Assembly: GCA_003138365.1 (NCBI GenBank)
Contig: PLFY01000104.1
Coordinates: forward strand, 1 to 61,220
DNA length: 61,220 nucleotides
Direction of reading: 5' to 3'
DNA from: Acidobacteriaceae bacterium
GTDB taxonomy: Bacteria > Acidobacteriota > Terriglobia > Terriglobales > Acidobacteriaceae
The notes under the pieces are model-generated. The model saw nothing but the letters and a program-made list of their open reading frames with translations. It made no database searches and was not told the origin of the DNA. How positions within the stretch are numbered: the stretch's first letter is position 1; every line of letters starts with the position of its first letter. This document shows positions 25,940 to 35,306 of this stretch, piece after piece. The position numbers and the translations under genes are program-made.

Positions 25940-26926
25940 CTAGACTTTCACCTGGGGATGCGTCGCATAGTGCAGTAGCACGGCCACGGCGCAACTGGTG
26001 AGGCGGGTTTCCGCCGAGTCCGCCCGGCTGGTGAGGATGGTGGGAACGCGTGCGCCGAGAACGATCCCGGCCAGTTGCGCGCCTCCCAGGTATTCAAGCT
26101 GCTTGGCCAGCATGTTGCCGCTCTCCAGGTCAGGGACGACCAGGATGTCGGCCTGGCCGGTGACCGGCGAGACCAGTCCCTTGATCTTGGCGGCCTTGAC
26201 GCTGACGGCGGTATCAAATGCAAGAGGCCCGTCGAGGATGCCGCCGACGATCTGGCCGCGGTCGGCCATCTTGCACAGAGCGGCTGCATCCAGCGTGGAC
26301 TTGATCTTGGGATTGACGGTCTCGACGGCGGAGAGCAGCGCCACCTTTGGTTCGGGAATGCCCAGCGCGTGCGCCAGATCGATGGCGTTTTGCACAATGT
26401 GGATCTTGTCTTCGAGCTCGGGGGTGATGTTGATAGCCGCGTCGGTAATCATCAGGGTGCGCGCGTAGGCCGGCGTATCCATGATAAAAACATGGCTAAT
26501 GCGGCGGGCGGTGCGCAACCCGGTATCGCGCGCCATGGCGGCTTTCATCAGCTCGTCGGTGTGCAAGCTGCCTTTCATCATGGCGAGGGCATTGCCGGAG
26601 CGGCACATGGCAACGCCCAACTCCGCTGCCTTGCTTTCCGTTTCAGCATGAAGAATCGGGTAGGCGCTGATGTCCAGGCCGATTTTGGCTGCCAGCTCCT
26701 TCATGGCGGCTTCGTCGCCGATCAGCGTAGGCTCGATGAGGCCCTCGACTGCCGCTTCAACCGTGCCCTTCATCGCTACATCCGACAGCGGCCAGACGAC
26801 CGCCGTGGCGATGGCCGGAAGCTCTTTGCAGCGCTCGATGAATTTGTGGAAAACGTGGTAGTCGGCGGGATGGCCCACCAATGGGTCAACGGCAACGGCT
26901 TCAGCCAGCGGTGCAAGATCGCTCAT
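25940..26926 (-). CDS. pta: Phosphate acetyl/butyryltransferase
   Basis: A 328-residue enzyme of the short PTA/PTB family that interconverts acetyl-CoA and acetyl-phosphate. Visible family features are TLIGDEAAMKELAAKIG, MCRSGNALAMMKGSLHTDEL, RRISHVFIMDTPAYARTLMITDAAINI and PVTGQADILVVPDLESGNML. It lacks the N-terminal DRTGG extension of long Pta proteins. With acetate kinase (52404) and phosphoketolase (53806) it completes a route from sugar phosphate to acetyl-CoA or acetate. A near-perfect Crp-type operator stands 81 bp upstream of the start. Phosphotransbutyrylase activity is an alternative. Confidence 0.88.
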   Translation of the reverse strand: MSDLAPLAEAVAVDPLVGHPADYHVFHKFIERCKELPAIATAVVWPLSDVAMKGTVEAAVEGLIEPTLIGDEAAMKELAAKIGLDISAYPILHAETESKAAELGVAMCRSGNALAMMKGSLHTDELMKAAMARDTGLRTARRISHVFIMDTPAYARTLMITDAAINITPELEDKIHIVQNAIDLAHALGIPEPKVALLSAVETVNPKIKSTLDAAALCKMADRGQIVGGILDGPLAFDTAVSVKAAKIKGLVSPVTGQADILVVPDLESGNMLAKQLEYLGGAQLAGIVLGARVPTILTSRADSAETRLTSCAVAVLLHYATHPQVKV

Positions 26927-27249
26927 GTAGATGTTCTCCTGGCCGGCACAGCGGCTTGCTGGCGAGCCTCACGCATTCATTCTCGCCCGGCAACGAGTGA
27001 GCGCCTGTGCTAAAGGTCACAGTCCGGGGCCGCGTGTCACATGGCGGGATGCTGGCAGGCCGCGACGGAAATGCCATGTAGAAGCACCGCCGTGAGCCAG
27101 TTTCTGAATTGACCCCGGAATGCAGGCTCGTGTCCAGGCAGCCAACGCCTGGGCAAGCGCTGCTCAGGGCGCCCACCACAAGAGAGTTGCCATTCGTCGC
27201 CGTAACGGCCTACGGCGACGAGCGGCATTGCCTGGATAGAGAGGAACGT
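26927..27249. other. Intergenic region upstream of phosphotransacetylase
   Basis: This 323-bp gap lies between the TPR gene and pta, both on the minus strand. Apart from the Crp-like site listed separately and a weak GAGAAT -10 candidate at 26979-26984, about 42 bp downstream of the site centre, no gene or RNA could be supported. Confidence 0.4.
27007..27020 (-). promoter_or_regulatory. Crp/Fnr-type operator upstream of pta (one mismatch)
   Basis: Read on the plus strand the site is GTGC-TAAAGG-TCAC inside CTGTGC...GTCACAG: 11 of the 12 arm bases of CTGTGA-N6-TCACAG. It is centred about 87 bp upstream of the pta start, a position suited to activation. It matches the perfect sites at 40751, 44500 and 56250. 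Confidence 0.5.
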
Positions 27250-28002
27250 CTATCGCCTGATGATTTTAGCCAGCCGGGGGTCCTGCCAGAGAGCGGAGAA
27301 ATCCGGGTCGGAATACACCATGGCCAAATCGGGATAATGCTGCTCCTTGGCTCTGCCCAAATAATCCAGGGCTCCTTCGACGTTGCCGCGTTTCATATAC
27401 GATTTTGCAATCATGTACGAAATGCGGGCGCGCTGCGCCGGCGTCATTACCTGGGCGATAACACCATCCCCACTGCTGGTGAGAACATCGGCATCAAGCT
27501 CCAGAGCGCGGGCGTATTCGGTCATGGCCCGATCTATCTGGCCCAGGCCTACCCAGGCTTCCGCAAGGTTGAGATGGATGGGCGCGCTCGACTCGTCCAT
27601 CGCCAGTGCCTGTTTGAAGTAGGCGACGGCAGGCTTGTACTTCCTGTCCAAAAGGGCTACAGCTCCAAGGTTGTTCAGCGCGGAAGTGAGCTGTGGGTCG
27701 TACTTGAGCGCCTGCCCAAAGTATTTGCGCGCGGCTCCCCTCTCGCGCAGTTGCAGCTCGGTAACGCCCAGCTTGTTATAAAGCGCTGCATTCTGACGGT
27801 CGACGCGAAGGGCTGCAAAATAATAGGAAACGGCCTGTTGATTGTCGTTGTGAATGCGCGCCAGGTCTCCCTTCACCTCCGCCATCCTGGCACCCTCAAG
27901 CTTGTCCGTCTTGGCCGCGTCCGGGTTTGGGTCTGTCCTTCCGTACGGAGCCGCGCACATCAGCACGCTCGTCACCGCCAGCATCATTGCCAGTCTTCTC
28001 AT
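27250..28002 (-). CDS. Secreted or periplasmic TPR-repeat protein
   Basis: A 250-residue protein with a signal peptide (MRRLAMMLAVTSVLMCAA) and about four to five tetratricopeptide repeats from residue 40 to 215. Examples are AALYNKLGVTELQLRERGAA, SALNNLGAVALLDRKYKPAV and APIHLNLAEAWVGLGQIDRA, each with the small and aromatic positions of a TPR. TPRs mediate protein-protein contacts, so a scaffold role in the periplasm or outer membrane is likely; the partner is unknown. The ATG at 28002 follows AGGAGAGGTG. It is divergent from the malectin membrane protein gene. Confidence 0.8.
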   Translation of the reverse strand: MRRLAMMLAVTSVLMCAAPYGRTDPNPDAAKTDKLEGARMAEVKGDLARIHNDNQQAVSYYFAALRVDRQNAALYNKLGVTELQLRERGAARKYFGQALKYDPQLTSALNNLGAVALLDRKYKPAVAYFKQALAMDESSAPIHLNLAEAWVGLGQIDRAMTEYARALELDADVLTSSGDGVIAQVMTPAQRARISYMIAKSYMKRGNVEGALDYLGRAKEQHYPDLAMVYSDPDFSALWQDPRLAKIIRR

Positions 28003-28360
28003 GGAATCACCTCTCCTGCGTAGGGGCATTTCGCGGGAGGCGGTTGTTGCACTAGCCGGCCCCGGCGATCTGCTCCCTGTATCGATCCCAGTAGAGATCG
28101 CGCTTGGGCAGCCCGCAACGCTATACCTGCTACTTGCCCGCTGCGCCGGGGTTAAATCTCCCATTGGCGCAACAGAACTCGCGGCCCTTCTTCAACTTAC
28201 GGCGGTTGCGCATACGGCGCGGAGTGGCTCGACGGCAGGGAAGCGGCAGAGGTTAATCGCCGTTACAGTCAAATTTCCCCCGACGCCTCAACCGTTAAAC
28301 ACTTCCCAGTGTAAGGATCGGGGAGCTATAGCATTACAATCAGTCCGAATATGGACGGGA
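28003..28360. other. Divergent intergenic region between TPR and malectin genes
   Basis: This 358-bp region holds the two divergent promoters by position. The downstream frame is open from 27854, but the extra residues are Ala/Leu-rich and unlike the family. No clear operator, RNA or small gene was recognised. Confidence 0.35.
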
Positions 28361-29953
28361 ATGGAAGCGATGGCGATTGAAAGCCCAGATTCGATCGATC
28401 TGGAACACCAGCGCGCGGAACTGGAGGCGGTGCTTCAGTCCGAGTATTTTACACGCGCGCCCATGCTCGCTCATCTGCTGTCGTTCCTATGCGAAAAGCT
28501 CTTTGCCGGGGAAGCCAACCAGATCAAGGAATATACCGTCGGAGTGGAGGTCTTCCATCGCGGATCGTCCTTCGATCAGGACTCCGACTCGATTGTGCGG
28601 GTCGAGGCCAATCGCTTGCGCAAGCGCCTGGCTGCGTACTACTCCGGCGCCGGCGTCTCAAATCGGCTCCGCATTATCATTCCGTTGGGACAATATGTTC
28701 CGGAGTTCAAATCTGCTACTCCACGACAGGGGGAAGGACCGTCGGCTCCAGGCGATCCCCCCGTGGCAAGCCAGTCCATAATCGAGCGCGCCGACGCCCT
28801 GCAAAGGGAACCGTGGTTTCATCTGTCCGGTCGCCGATCCTGGTGGCTTGTCGCCGCGCTCGCGCTTTTGGTTCTTGGTCTCGGTTGCGCCGTGCTTATC
28901 CTCAGGCAAATGAAGCAGACCCCACCGGCAGCGATATCGAATCAGCCTTCTGCCCCGTCCACGGAATCGCAGCTCGGGCCGCCAATGGGCGAGGAGGTTC
29001 GCATCCTGGCCGGCTCGGGGCGCAGCTTTGTGGATCATGCAGGCAAGTTGTGGAGCGCCGATGCGTGGTTTGATGGCGGCACGGCAGTGAAGAGTTCAGC
29101 GCAGCACATCTCGCGCACCCAGAATCCCGATTTCTACCGCAGCAGCAGGCAGGGACAATTTCGCTATGCGATTCCTCTGAAAACGGGCGTCTATGAACTG
29201 CGCCTGCACTTTGCCGAGACGGTCTATGACCCGGAGTCCACACCGACGGGCGGGGAAGGAAGCCGCCTCATGACCGTGCGCGCCAACGGCAGGACGCTGC
29301 TGACCCGCTTCGATATCGTTGCGGATGCCGGAGCCAGCCGCACCGCCGATGTGAAGGTCTTCACCGGCATTGCGCCGGCAACCGATGGGCTGCTGCATCT
29401 CGAGTTTTCAGGGGAGGACGGCAAGCAGGCCATCCTCTCAGCCATCGAGATTCTGCCCGGGTTCCGAGGACACATTCGGCCAGTGCGCATACTGGCTCGC
29501 CAAACGCCCTATTACTCCAACGATAGCCGCTGGTGGAGTCCGGACAGCTACTTTGAGGGCGGCCAGTTGGCTGCCTACACGACCCCGGTCAGTGGGACCG
29601 ACGATCCTGAACTCTACGAAACCGAGCGCTGGGGAAACTTCTCCTATGCGATTCCTGTGACGCCGGGAAAATACTCCGTATCGCTGTATTTCGCGGTGCG
29701 CCACGGCGACTGGGATGAGTCTCCGTCCCCATCTGGCGAGACCAGGGCCTCGGTTGCCCATATATTCGATGTATCGTGCAATGGAATTGTGCTCCTCAAG
29801 AACTTCGACCTTCCCAGAGAGGCGCGTCAGACCGATGTGGTCATCCGCAAGGCCACAGACTTGGAGCCGAATGCCCAGGGCAAATTGCTTCTGAGTTTCG
29901 TTCCGGTGGAGGGCTATGCGACAGTGACCGGCATCGAGGTCCTTCCTCAGTGA
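28361..29953 (+). CDS. Single-pass membrane protein with N-terminal acidobacterial domain and two malectin domains
   Basis: A 530-residue protein in three parts. Residues 10-115 form a helical region with IKEYTVGVEVFHR and SIVRVEANRLRKRL, a module I have often seen at the start of acidobacterial receptor-like proteins. One membrane helix follows near 160-183 (WWLVAALALLVLGLGCAVLI). Two malectin-like carbohydrate-binding domains then follow (about 205-370 and 372-530), each with an FDGG or FEGG motif and a FAETVYD or FAVRHGD strand, placed outside the cytoplasm. This suggests a sugar-sensing receptor, with the basic N-terminal module inside. The ATG at 28361 was preferred; 28370 is also possible. 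No partner kinase is adjacent. Confidence 0.75.
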   Translation: MEAMAIESPDSIDLEHQRAELEAVLQSEYFTRAPMLAHLLSFLCEKLFAGEANQIKEYTVGVEVFHRGSSFDQDSDSIVRVEANRLRKRLAAYYSGAGVSNRLRIIIPLGQYVPEFKSATPRQGEGPSAPGDPPVASQSIIERADALQREPWFHLSGRRSWWLVAALALLVLGLGCAVLILRQMKQTPPAAISNQPSAPSTESQLGPPMGEEVRILAGSGRSFVDHAGKLWSADAWFDGGTAVKSSAQHISRTQNPDFYRSSRQGQFRYAIPLKTGVYELRLHFAETVYDPESTPTGGEGSRLMTVRANGRTLLTRFDIVADAGASRTADVKVFTGIAPATDGLLHLEFSGEDGKQAILSAIEILPGFRGHIRPVRILARQTPYYSNDSRWWSPDSYFEGGQLAAYTTPVSGTDDPELYETERWGNFSYAIPVTPGKYSVSLYFAVRHGDWDESPSPSGETRASVAHIFDVSCNGIVLLKNFDLPREARQTDVVIRKATDLEPNAQGKLLLSFVPVEGYATVTGIEVLPQ

Positions 29954-30043
29954 TCCTCCGCACTCGCCCCTTTCCCCGGCTGGCCCTCGGCTGATATGCT
30001 GTCCGGCGCGGGGAAAAGCGATTTATTCAGGGAGAGCAAGCGT

Positions 30044-31519
30044 ATGTGGTTCCTTGGAATGGATGTGGGCACGGGCGGAACGCGGGCGGTGGTGGTGGAT
30101 GGCGCAGGCAAGCTGATTGCCGGGGCATCGTGCGAGCATGAGCCGTTCAAGACGGCTCACCCTGGCTGGGCTGAGCAGGACCCCGAAGACTGGTGGCGTG
30201 CGGCGCAGGAGGCCATTCGCGGCGCCCTTGCCGCTGCGCCTGAGCCCAACGAGCCCATTGCTGCCATTGGCCTGACGGGCCAGATGCACGGCGCGGTGCT
30301 GCTCGACGAGAACGGCGCGGTGCTGCGACCGTCGCTGATCTGGTGCGATACGCGAACCCAGCCGGAGTGCGATTGGCTGACGGAGAAGATTGGCTATGAG
30401 CGGCTGATCGAGCTGACCTGCAACCCGGCGCTGCCTAACTTCACCCTCACTAAGGTGCTTTGGGTCAAGGAGCATGAGCCGGAGATTTTTGCCAAGATCC
30501 GCCATATTCTGTGCCCCAAGGACTATGTGCGCTACCGGCTGACGGGTGAGTATGCGATCGACGTGCAGGAGGCTTCAGGAACGCTGCTGCTGGACGTGAC
30601 GCATCGGCGCTGGTCCAGGGAAGTGGCTGAGGCGGCGGAGATACCCGAGAGCTGGCTGCCCAGGGTCTATGAGTCGCCTGAAGTCTGCGCCCGCATCAGC
30701 GAAGCTGCGGCAGGACTCACCGGGCTGGCTGCAGGGACGCCCGTGGTTGCTGGCGCGGGCGACCAGGGAGCGGGCGCTGTGGGCATGGGGATTCTGCAGC
30801 CGGGTTCGGTTTCAGCCACGATCGGTACTTCGGGAGTGGTTTTTGCCGCCACGGCAGCCCCAACCAAGGACCCCAAGGGCCGGTTGCACACCTTCTGCCA
30901 CGCGGTTCCGGGGCTGTGGCACGTGATGGGCGTAACGCAGTCGGCGGGTTTGAGCTTTAGCTGGCTCAAGGAGACGTTCTTCGCCGGCCAGGATTATGAC
31001 GGCCTGACCGCGGCAGCCGCGAAGATTCCGGCTGGCAGCGAAGGCCTGGAGTGGGCGCCCTACCTGCTCGGCGAGCGCACGCCGCACCTTGATCCTGAAG
31101 TGAGAGCGGCCTTTGCCGGCATCTCGACCGTCCATACCGCGGCCCATTTTGTCCGCGCCGTGCTTGAAGGCGTGGCCTATTCGCTCGAAGACACATTTTC
31201 ACTTTTCGCCGAGTTGGGAATCCCCGTCAGCGCCATTCGGTTGGGCGGCGGCGGTGCGCGCGGGCCTCTGTGGCGCAAGATTCAGGCTGGAATTTACGGG
31301 CAAGCCGTCGAGGTGCTCAGGGCCGAGGAAGGCGGCGCCTTTGGATCGGCGTTGATGGCCGGAGTGGGTGCGGGCCACTGGGCCAACCTGGACGAAGCTT
31401 GCGGCCAGGCGATTGAGGTTGCCCAGCGCATCGAGCCGGATGCAGGCGATTTGGCCGTTTACAAGGCTGGATATGCAAAGTGGCGGAGGCTGTATCCGGC
31501 GCTGAAGAGTTTGCGGTAG
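30044..31519 (+). CDS. xylB: Xylulokinase
   Basis: A 491-residue FGGY-family sugar kinase that phosphorylates D-xylulose to xylulose-5-phosphate in the cytoplasm. It begins WFLGMDVGTGGTRAVVVD (phosphate 1 motif). It has IGLTGQMHGAVLLDENG, the MHG signature that separates xylulokinases from glycerol and gluconate kinases. GAGDQGAGAVGMGI and IRLGGGGARGPLWRKI carry the catalytic Asp and adenosine motifs. The ATG at 30044 follows GGGAGAGC; extra in-frame codons back to 29996 are unlikely. Its product is the substrate of the phosphoketolase at 53806. No xylose isomerase or transporter is next to it. Confidence 0.9.
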   Translation: MWFLGMDVGTGGTRAVVVDGAGKLIAGASCEHEPFKTAHPGWAEQDPEDWWRAAQEAIRGALAAAPEPNEPIAAIGLTGQMHGAVLLDENGAVLRPSLIWCDTRTQPECDWLTEKIGYERLIELTCNPALPNFTLTKVLWVKEHEPEIFAKIRHILCPKDYVRYRLTGEYAIDVQEASGTLLLDVTHRRWSREVAEAAEIPESWLPRVYESPEVCARISEAAAGLTGLAAGTPVVAGAGDQGAGAVGMGILQPGSVSATIGTSGVVFAATAAPTKDPKGRLHTFCHAVPGLWHVMGVTQSAGLSFSWLKETFFAGQDYDGLTAAAAKIPAGSEGLEWAPYLLGERTPHLDPEVRAAFAGISTVHTAAHFVRAVLEGVAYSLEDTFSLFAELGIPVSAIRLGGGGARGPLWRKIQAGIYGQAVEVLRAEEGGAFGSALMAGVGAGHWANLDEACGQAIEVAQRIEPDAGDLAVYKAGYAKWRRLYPALKSLR

Positions 31520-31555
31520 GGGATTGAGGGCTTGGCTGGATTCGCTGTCGGAAAT

Positions 31556-32044
31556 TCAGCCAATCTGGCTTTTGCTATACGTGTCAAACAGCTCTTCCTG
31601 AAGCGCGCGGGAGGCCCGAAATCCCAACTGCCGAAGCTGGTCGAAAGCAGTTGGAAAGTAGAGATGACCACGCAAAGATGCCTGCAACAGAACGGCAACG
31701 GTTCCTCTGGCTGCGATCTGCCGCGACTGTGCTTCTCTACGCCCCGCTAAATCATCGAGTAGCAATGCATCGGCATGAGTGTCCAGCGCCAAACTGATCG
31801 CTTCACGTTCGCCCTCGCCCAAAGAAGGGTCAAGCCCGGTTGCGATCCGGCCTGCCTCAACGCATTCCAGCCAGGGAGGCGGTGAATTTGAAAATGCCTG
31901 GACCTCTTCCGGCGCTCGCGGGTGCTGCATCTCCGCCAGCACTGCCTTGGGAACAATGACCCTGCCAAAAAGTTCGGGAAGAATCCAGACATAACCAGAG
32001 CGGATGAGGTAGTTGAGCGGGCTGGTGTCGGCAACGACGATCAT
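31556..32044 (-). CDS. DUF3368 PIN-fold toxin candidate
   Basis: A 162-residue protein of the DUF3368 group of PIN-domain proteins, predicted RNases. Acidic residues at PIN positions are visible: VVADTSPLNYLI (Asp near residue 5), GEGEREAISLAL (Glu) and ADALLLDDLAGRREA (paired Asp). VPKAVLAEM is also typical. Its start overlaps the end of the upstream UPF0175-like gene as ATGA (32041-32044), the usual order of antitoxin then toxin. Proteins of this kind are frequent in Terriglobia and cyanobacteria. Confidence 0.8.
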   Translation of the reverse strand: MIVVADTSPLNYLIRSGYVWILPELFGRVIVPKAVLAEMQHPRAPEEVQAFSNSPPPWLECVEAGRIATGLDPSLGEGEREAISLALDTHADALLLDDLAGRREAQSRQIAARGTVAVLLQASLRGHLYFPTAFDQLRQLGFRASRALQEELFDTYSKSQIG

Positions 32045-32325
32045 GCGATCTTGCGCTTGGGCCGTGCGCCCAGCAGATCATCCAGGCCAGCCATATCTTC
32101 GCGCAGATCGTTGACCGAATAGTCATAGATTTCATACCGCTGCAGGAAAGGATCGACCTCCATGCGTGTGGCAAAGCCGAGAAGCTGGCGCACCTGCTCC
32201 ATGGTGAGCCGGCGCTCACGGTAGGAGGCTGCTACCGAATCCTCAAGCAACCGCCGCCCCGCGTTTGTACCCTCGGGCACGATGTAGCGGACAAACTGAT
32301 CGGGAATGTCGACGGTGACCTGCAT
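32041..32325 (-). CDS. UPF0175-like antitoxin candidate
   Basis: A 94-residue acidic/basic protein resembling UPF0175. It starts with a short strand (MQVTVDIPDQFVRYIVPEG) suitable for ribbon or dimer contacts, then RLLEDSVAASYRERRLTMEQVRQLLGF, a helix-turn-helix-like segment. A C-terminal acidic tail, YSVNDLREDMAGLDDLLG, could wrap the toxin. It overlaps the DUF3368 gene by 4 bp. The pairing with DUF3368 is well known from genome contexts, though few pairs have been tested. Confidence 0.75.
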   Translation of the reverse strand: MQVTVDIPDQFVRYIVPEGTNAGRRLLEDSVAASYRERRLTMEQVRQLLGFATRMEVDPFLQRYEIYDYSVNDLREDMAGLDDLLGARPKRKIA

Positions 32326-32445
32326 AGAAAGATTGTAGCGCGAATCGATCTACTCGCGGAGCCAACCCTCTCGATTAGCCGGCGTACACCACCGGCGGTG
32401 ATACGCTAGGCTGACAGGCGAATCAAGGTCGTCGAGGTTGAGCCG

Positions 32446-34629
32446 ATGCGCATTCATGTTGCTGTTGCTCCTTTGGTCCTGTTGTCGGTCGCAGCAGGCG
32501 TGCTTGCTCAATCTACCTCCACGCCTGCGTGCGATGACCTGCAGCTGATACCCGCGCCGCGGGAGTGCCATGCGGTGGCGGCGATTCCGATTGGGGGCTT
32601 CGGCTTCTTTGTCTCCGCGGACAAGAATGCGGACGATGCTTTTACGGCCGAGGACATGATCGAGCAAAGTCTCGGCAAGAGAACCGTGCACGACGATGCT
32701 CCCTACATCCGGCTTGAGAGGGCGGAGTCGCCTGAAGCGCAGGCGCTGCTTGCTGGCCATCATTTGAAATTCGATCCGGCGATGCACGACGAAGGGTACG
32801 TGATTGTGCCTGATGGTCAGGGCGGCCTGGCGGTCATCGCGGAGACTTCAGCAGGCATTTTCTATGGCGCGCAGACTGTGAAGCAGTTGCTGCGCGGCAG
32901 GGGCAAGGACGCCGTGCTACTTGTGCCCACCTTGCGCGACTGGCCGGCGATGGCGCATCGCGGGCTTTCCGACGACTGGTCGCGGGGACCGCTGCCTGCC
33001 ATGGATTTTCTCAAGCGCGAAATTCGCACGCTGGCGGCCTACAAGGTCAATATTTTTTCGCCCTACTTTGAGCACACCTTTGCTTACGAGAGCTCGCCGG
33101 TGGCGGCCTTTCCTGGCGGGGCCATGACCCCGGACGAGGCGCGCGAACTGGTGGAGTACGCGGCTCAATACCACATCACCGTAATCCCCGAGCAGGAGTC
33201 GTTCGGGCACCTGCACCACGTACTGAAGTTCGAGCAGTTTTCGGGGCTTGGCGAGACCCCGCACGGCTCAGTGCTGGCGCCTGGCGATCCTGGTACCCTC
33301 CCGCTCATTGCCAGTTGGTTTGCGGAACTGGCCAAGGTGTTTCCGGGGCCTTATGCGCACATCGGAGCCGATGAGACCTTCGAATTGGGACTGGGGAAGA
33401 CACGGGACGAAGTGAAGCAGCGCGGGCTGGGCGCGGTTTACCTGGACTTTCTCACGCAAATCCATACCACGCTCGAGCCCAACCACAAGCAACTGCTGTT
33501 CTGGGGAGACATTGCGGTCAACTCGCCGGACCTGGTGGGCACGCTGCCCAAGGACATGATCGCCGTGCCCTGGCGCTACGGAGCCGAGCCGGACTTTACG
33601 CCGCTGATACTGCCCTTCACCAAGGCCGGGCTGGAGACCTGGGTGGCGCCGGGCGTAAGCAACTGGAACCGCCTCTACCCCAACAACAATGAGGCTCTGG
33701 GCAACATTCGCGCCTTTGTGCGCGACGGCCAGAAGCTGGGTGCGAAGGGAATGCTCAACACCGTTTGGAATGACGACGGCGAGGGCATCTTCGACGAGAA
33801 CTGGTTCGGCGTGCTGTTTGGCGCGGCGGCCGGTTGGCAGCCAGGCGAGAGCTCTGAAGATGTCTTTACGGCTTCGTACGGGCTTGCATTTCATGGCGAC
33901 GCGACTGGCAAAGTGAGTCAAGCCCAACAGGAGCTGATGGCCGCGCACACGTTGTTCAACAAGGCTGGGCTTGGGGACGCTCAAGACAAATACTTCTGGG
34001 TCGATCCCTTCTCCGCGGAAGGCCAGCGCGTGGCCGTCAAGCTGCGGCCCGTGATGAGCGAGTTGCGCCTCCACGCCGAGCGCGCCATTGCGCTGATTGC
34101 CGAGGCGCGGGCCGCGGCCCGGCTTGACAAGGGCAGACTCGAAAACCCGGAAGCTCTGGACGCGCTCGAACTGGGTGCGCGGCGCATCGACTTTGTGGGT
34201 CTCAAGTTCCAGGCCAGCGATGAGTCCGCCGCGCTTTACGGGCAGGCGCAAGCGTTGGCCGGCGACAAGAGCCGTTGGAGCGAGGTGGGAGAGAGACTGG
34301 GGACCATCGGCTCGATCAACGGCCGGCTCGAGGATATTCGCGACGGCTACACGCAGTTGGGCGAGCTGTACAAGCAAGCCTGGTTGCGCGATAACCGTCC
34401 CTACTGGCTCCAGAACAATCTGACTCACTACGATGTTGCGGCACAACTGTGGGTTGGCCGCGGTGAGCACTGGAACCTGGTGCAGCATCAGTGGTGGGAT
34501 ACGCATACGCTGCCGACGGCGGCCGAGGCCGGATTGCCGGAGCCCGCGCAGGATCCAGAGCAGGTTAATAAGCAACAAAAGCCTGAGAAGCAAGGCAATA
34601 AGATATGGGACATATTCAAGAAGCAATAG
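32446..34629 (+). CDS. Secreted GH20 beta-N-acetylhexosaminidase
   Basis: A 727-residue glycosidase with a signal peptide (MRIHVAVAPLVLLSVAAGVLAQ). An N-terminal GH20b-like alpha/beta domain (about 30-160) precedes the (beta/alpha)8 barrel. The catalytic pair lies in HIGADETF: Asp309 positions the acetamido group and Glu310 is the acid/base, as in the substrate-assisted mechanism of GH20. Other features are IPEQESFGHLHHVLKF and TVWNDDGEGIFDENWFG. A long helical region of about 200 residues follows the barrel, beyond the usual GH20 length. Likely substrates are chitin or peptidoglycan fragments, or host glycans, with action in the periplasm or outside. It lies alone among small toxin-antitoxin genes. 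Confidence 0.85.
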   Translation: MRIHVAVAPLVLLSVAAGVLAQSTSTPACDDLQLIPAPRECHAVAAIPIGGFGFFVSADKNADDAFTAEDMIEQSLGKRTVHDDAPYIRLERAESPEAQALLAGHHLKFDPAMHDEGYVIVPDGQGGLAVIAETSAGIFYGAQTVKQLLRGRGKDAVLLVPTLRDWPAMAHRGLSDDWSRGPLPAMDFLKREIRTLAAYKVNIFSPYFEHTFAYESSPVAAFPGGAMTPDEARELVEYAAQYHITVIPEQESFGHLHHVLKFEQFSGLGETPHGSVLAPGDPGTLPLIASWFAELAKVFPGPYAHIGADETFELGLGKTRDEVKQRGLGAVYLDFLTQIHTTLEPNHKQLLFWGDIAVNSPDLVGTLPKDMIAVPWRYGAEPDFTPLILPFTKAGLETWVAPGVSNWNRLYPNNNEALGNIRAFVRDGQKLGAKGMLNTVWNDDGEGIFDENWFGVLFGAAAGWQPGESSEDVFTASYGLAFHGDATGKVSQAQQELMAAHTLFNKAGLGDAQDKYFWVDPFSAEGQRVAVKLRPVMSELRLHAERAIALIAEARAAARLDKGRLENPEALDALELGARRIDFVGLKFQASDESAALYGQAQALAGDKSRWSEVGERLGTIGSINGRLEDIRDGYTQLGELYKQAWLRDNRPYWLQNNLTHYDVAAQLWVGRGEHWNLVQHQWWDTHTLPTAAEAGLPEPAQDPEQVNKQQKPEKQGNKIWDIFKKQ

Positions 34630-34636
34630 GGACTGC

Positions 34637-35293
34637 TCATTGAAAGTCCGCGAACATGAAGCCATCGCGATTGACGATTTCTCCCGGTTCGAGGCTTAGC
34701 GGAGCCGAGAACATGGGCCCAGCGTAGACGCAGGTGTGAAACTCGCCGCGCTCGCCGCAGGGGTCTGTTTCCGGCGGCAAATCCTGTAGCAGGGCAGCGT
34801 CGAACTCGCGGCCGGCGAAGGAGCCCGGCAACTGCTTCGTGTCCACGCAAGACAGCCTGGCGCGCAGGCCGCCGGCAATCATTGCGCGCGCCAACTCGCC
34901 GGTTGGAATCTCCCAGAGTGGAAACAAGGGTTCCAGGCCAGTCGGCTTGAGCTGCGTCTCGCGATAAGCGCGGACGTCCTGCAAAAAGAGATCGCCAAAC
35001 GCAACGGCGTCGATGTGCTCATCGACGGCGCGCTTGCAGACTTCAGTCATTCTCTGCTCATAGATTTCGTTCGAGCATGGCCAAGGCAGCGGCACAATCC
35101 ACAGCGGCAACTGTGCGGCTTCGGCCTGAGCTTCGAGGACCGAACGGCGTGTGCCGTGCATTGCGACACGCTGAAATTCGGAGTTCAGCGTGGTCAGCAG
35201 GCCAACCAACTCAATGCCGGGATTCCGGCGCAAGAGGTGCAGCGTCCATGCGCTGTCTTTACCGCTGCTCCACGACAAGAGGACTCGCTTCAT
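34637..35293 (-). CDS. DUF71/diphthine-ammonia ligase-like ATP pyrophosphatase
   Basis: A 218-residue PP-loop enzyme starting MKRVLLSWSSGKDSAWTLHL, whose SSGKDS is the ATP pyrophosphatase P-loop. EIYEQRMTEVCKRAVDEHID, VAFGDLFLQDVRAYRE and the late GERGEFHTCVYAGPMF are signatures of the DUF71 family. In eukaryotes and archaea this family makes diphthamide; bacteria lack diphthamide, so the bacterial role is unknown, with a link to B12 or another amidation sometimes proposed. The start at 35293 gives a normal family N-terminus; the frame continues to 35539 into the repeat element and is not used. It is convergent with the GH20 gene. Confidence 0.85.
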   Translation of the reverse strand: MKRVLLSWSSGKDSAWTLHLLRRNPGIELVGLLTTLNSEFQRVAMHGTRRSVLEAQAEAAQLPLWIVPLPWPCSNEIYEQRMTEVCKRAVDEHIDAVAFGDLFLQDVRAYRETQLKPTGLEPLFPLWEIPTGELARAMIAGGLRARLSCVDTKQLPGSFAGREFDAALLQDLPPETDPCGERGEFHTCVYAGPMFSAPLSLEPGEIVNRDGFMFADFQ

Positions 35294-35306
35294 ATTGCAA
35301 TCATAA

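Noticed and set aside
25918..25940. GGTTCGAAT resembling a tRNA T-loop
   Set aside because: No acceptor, D or anticodon stems can be built around it.
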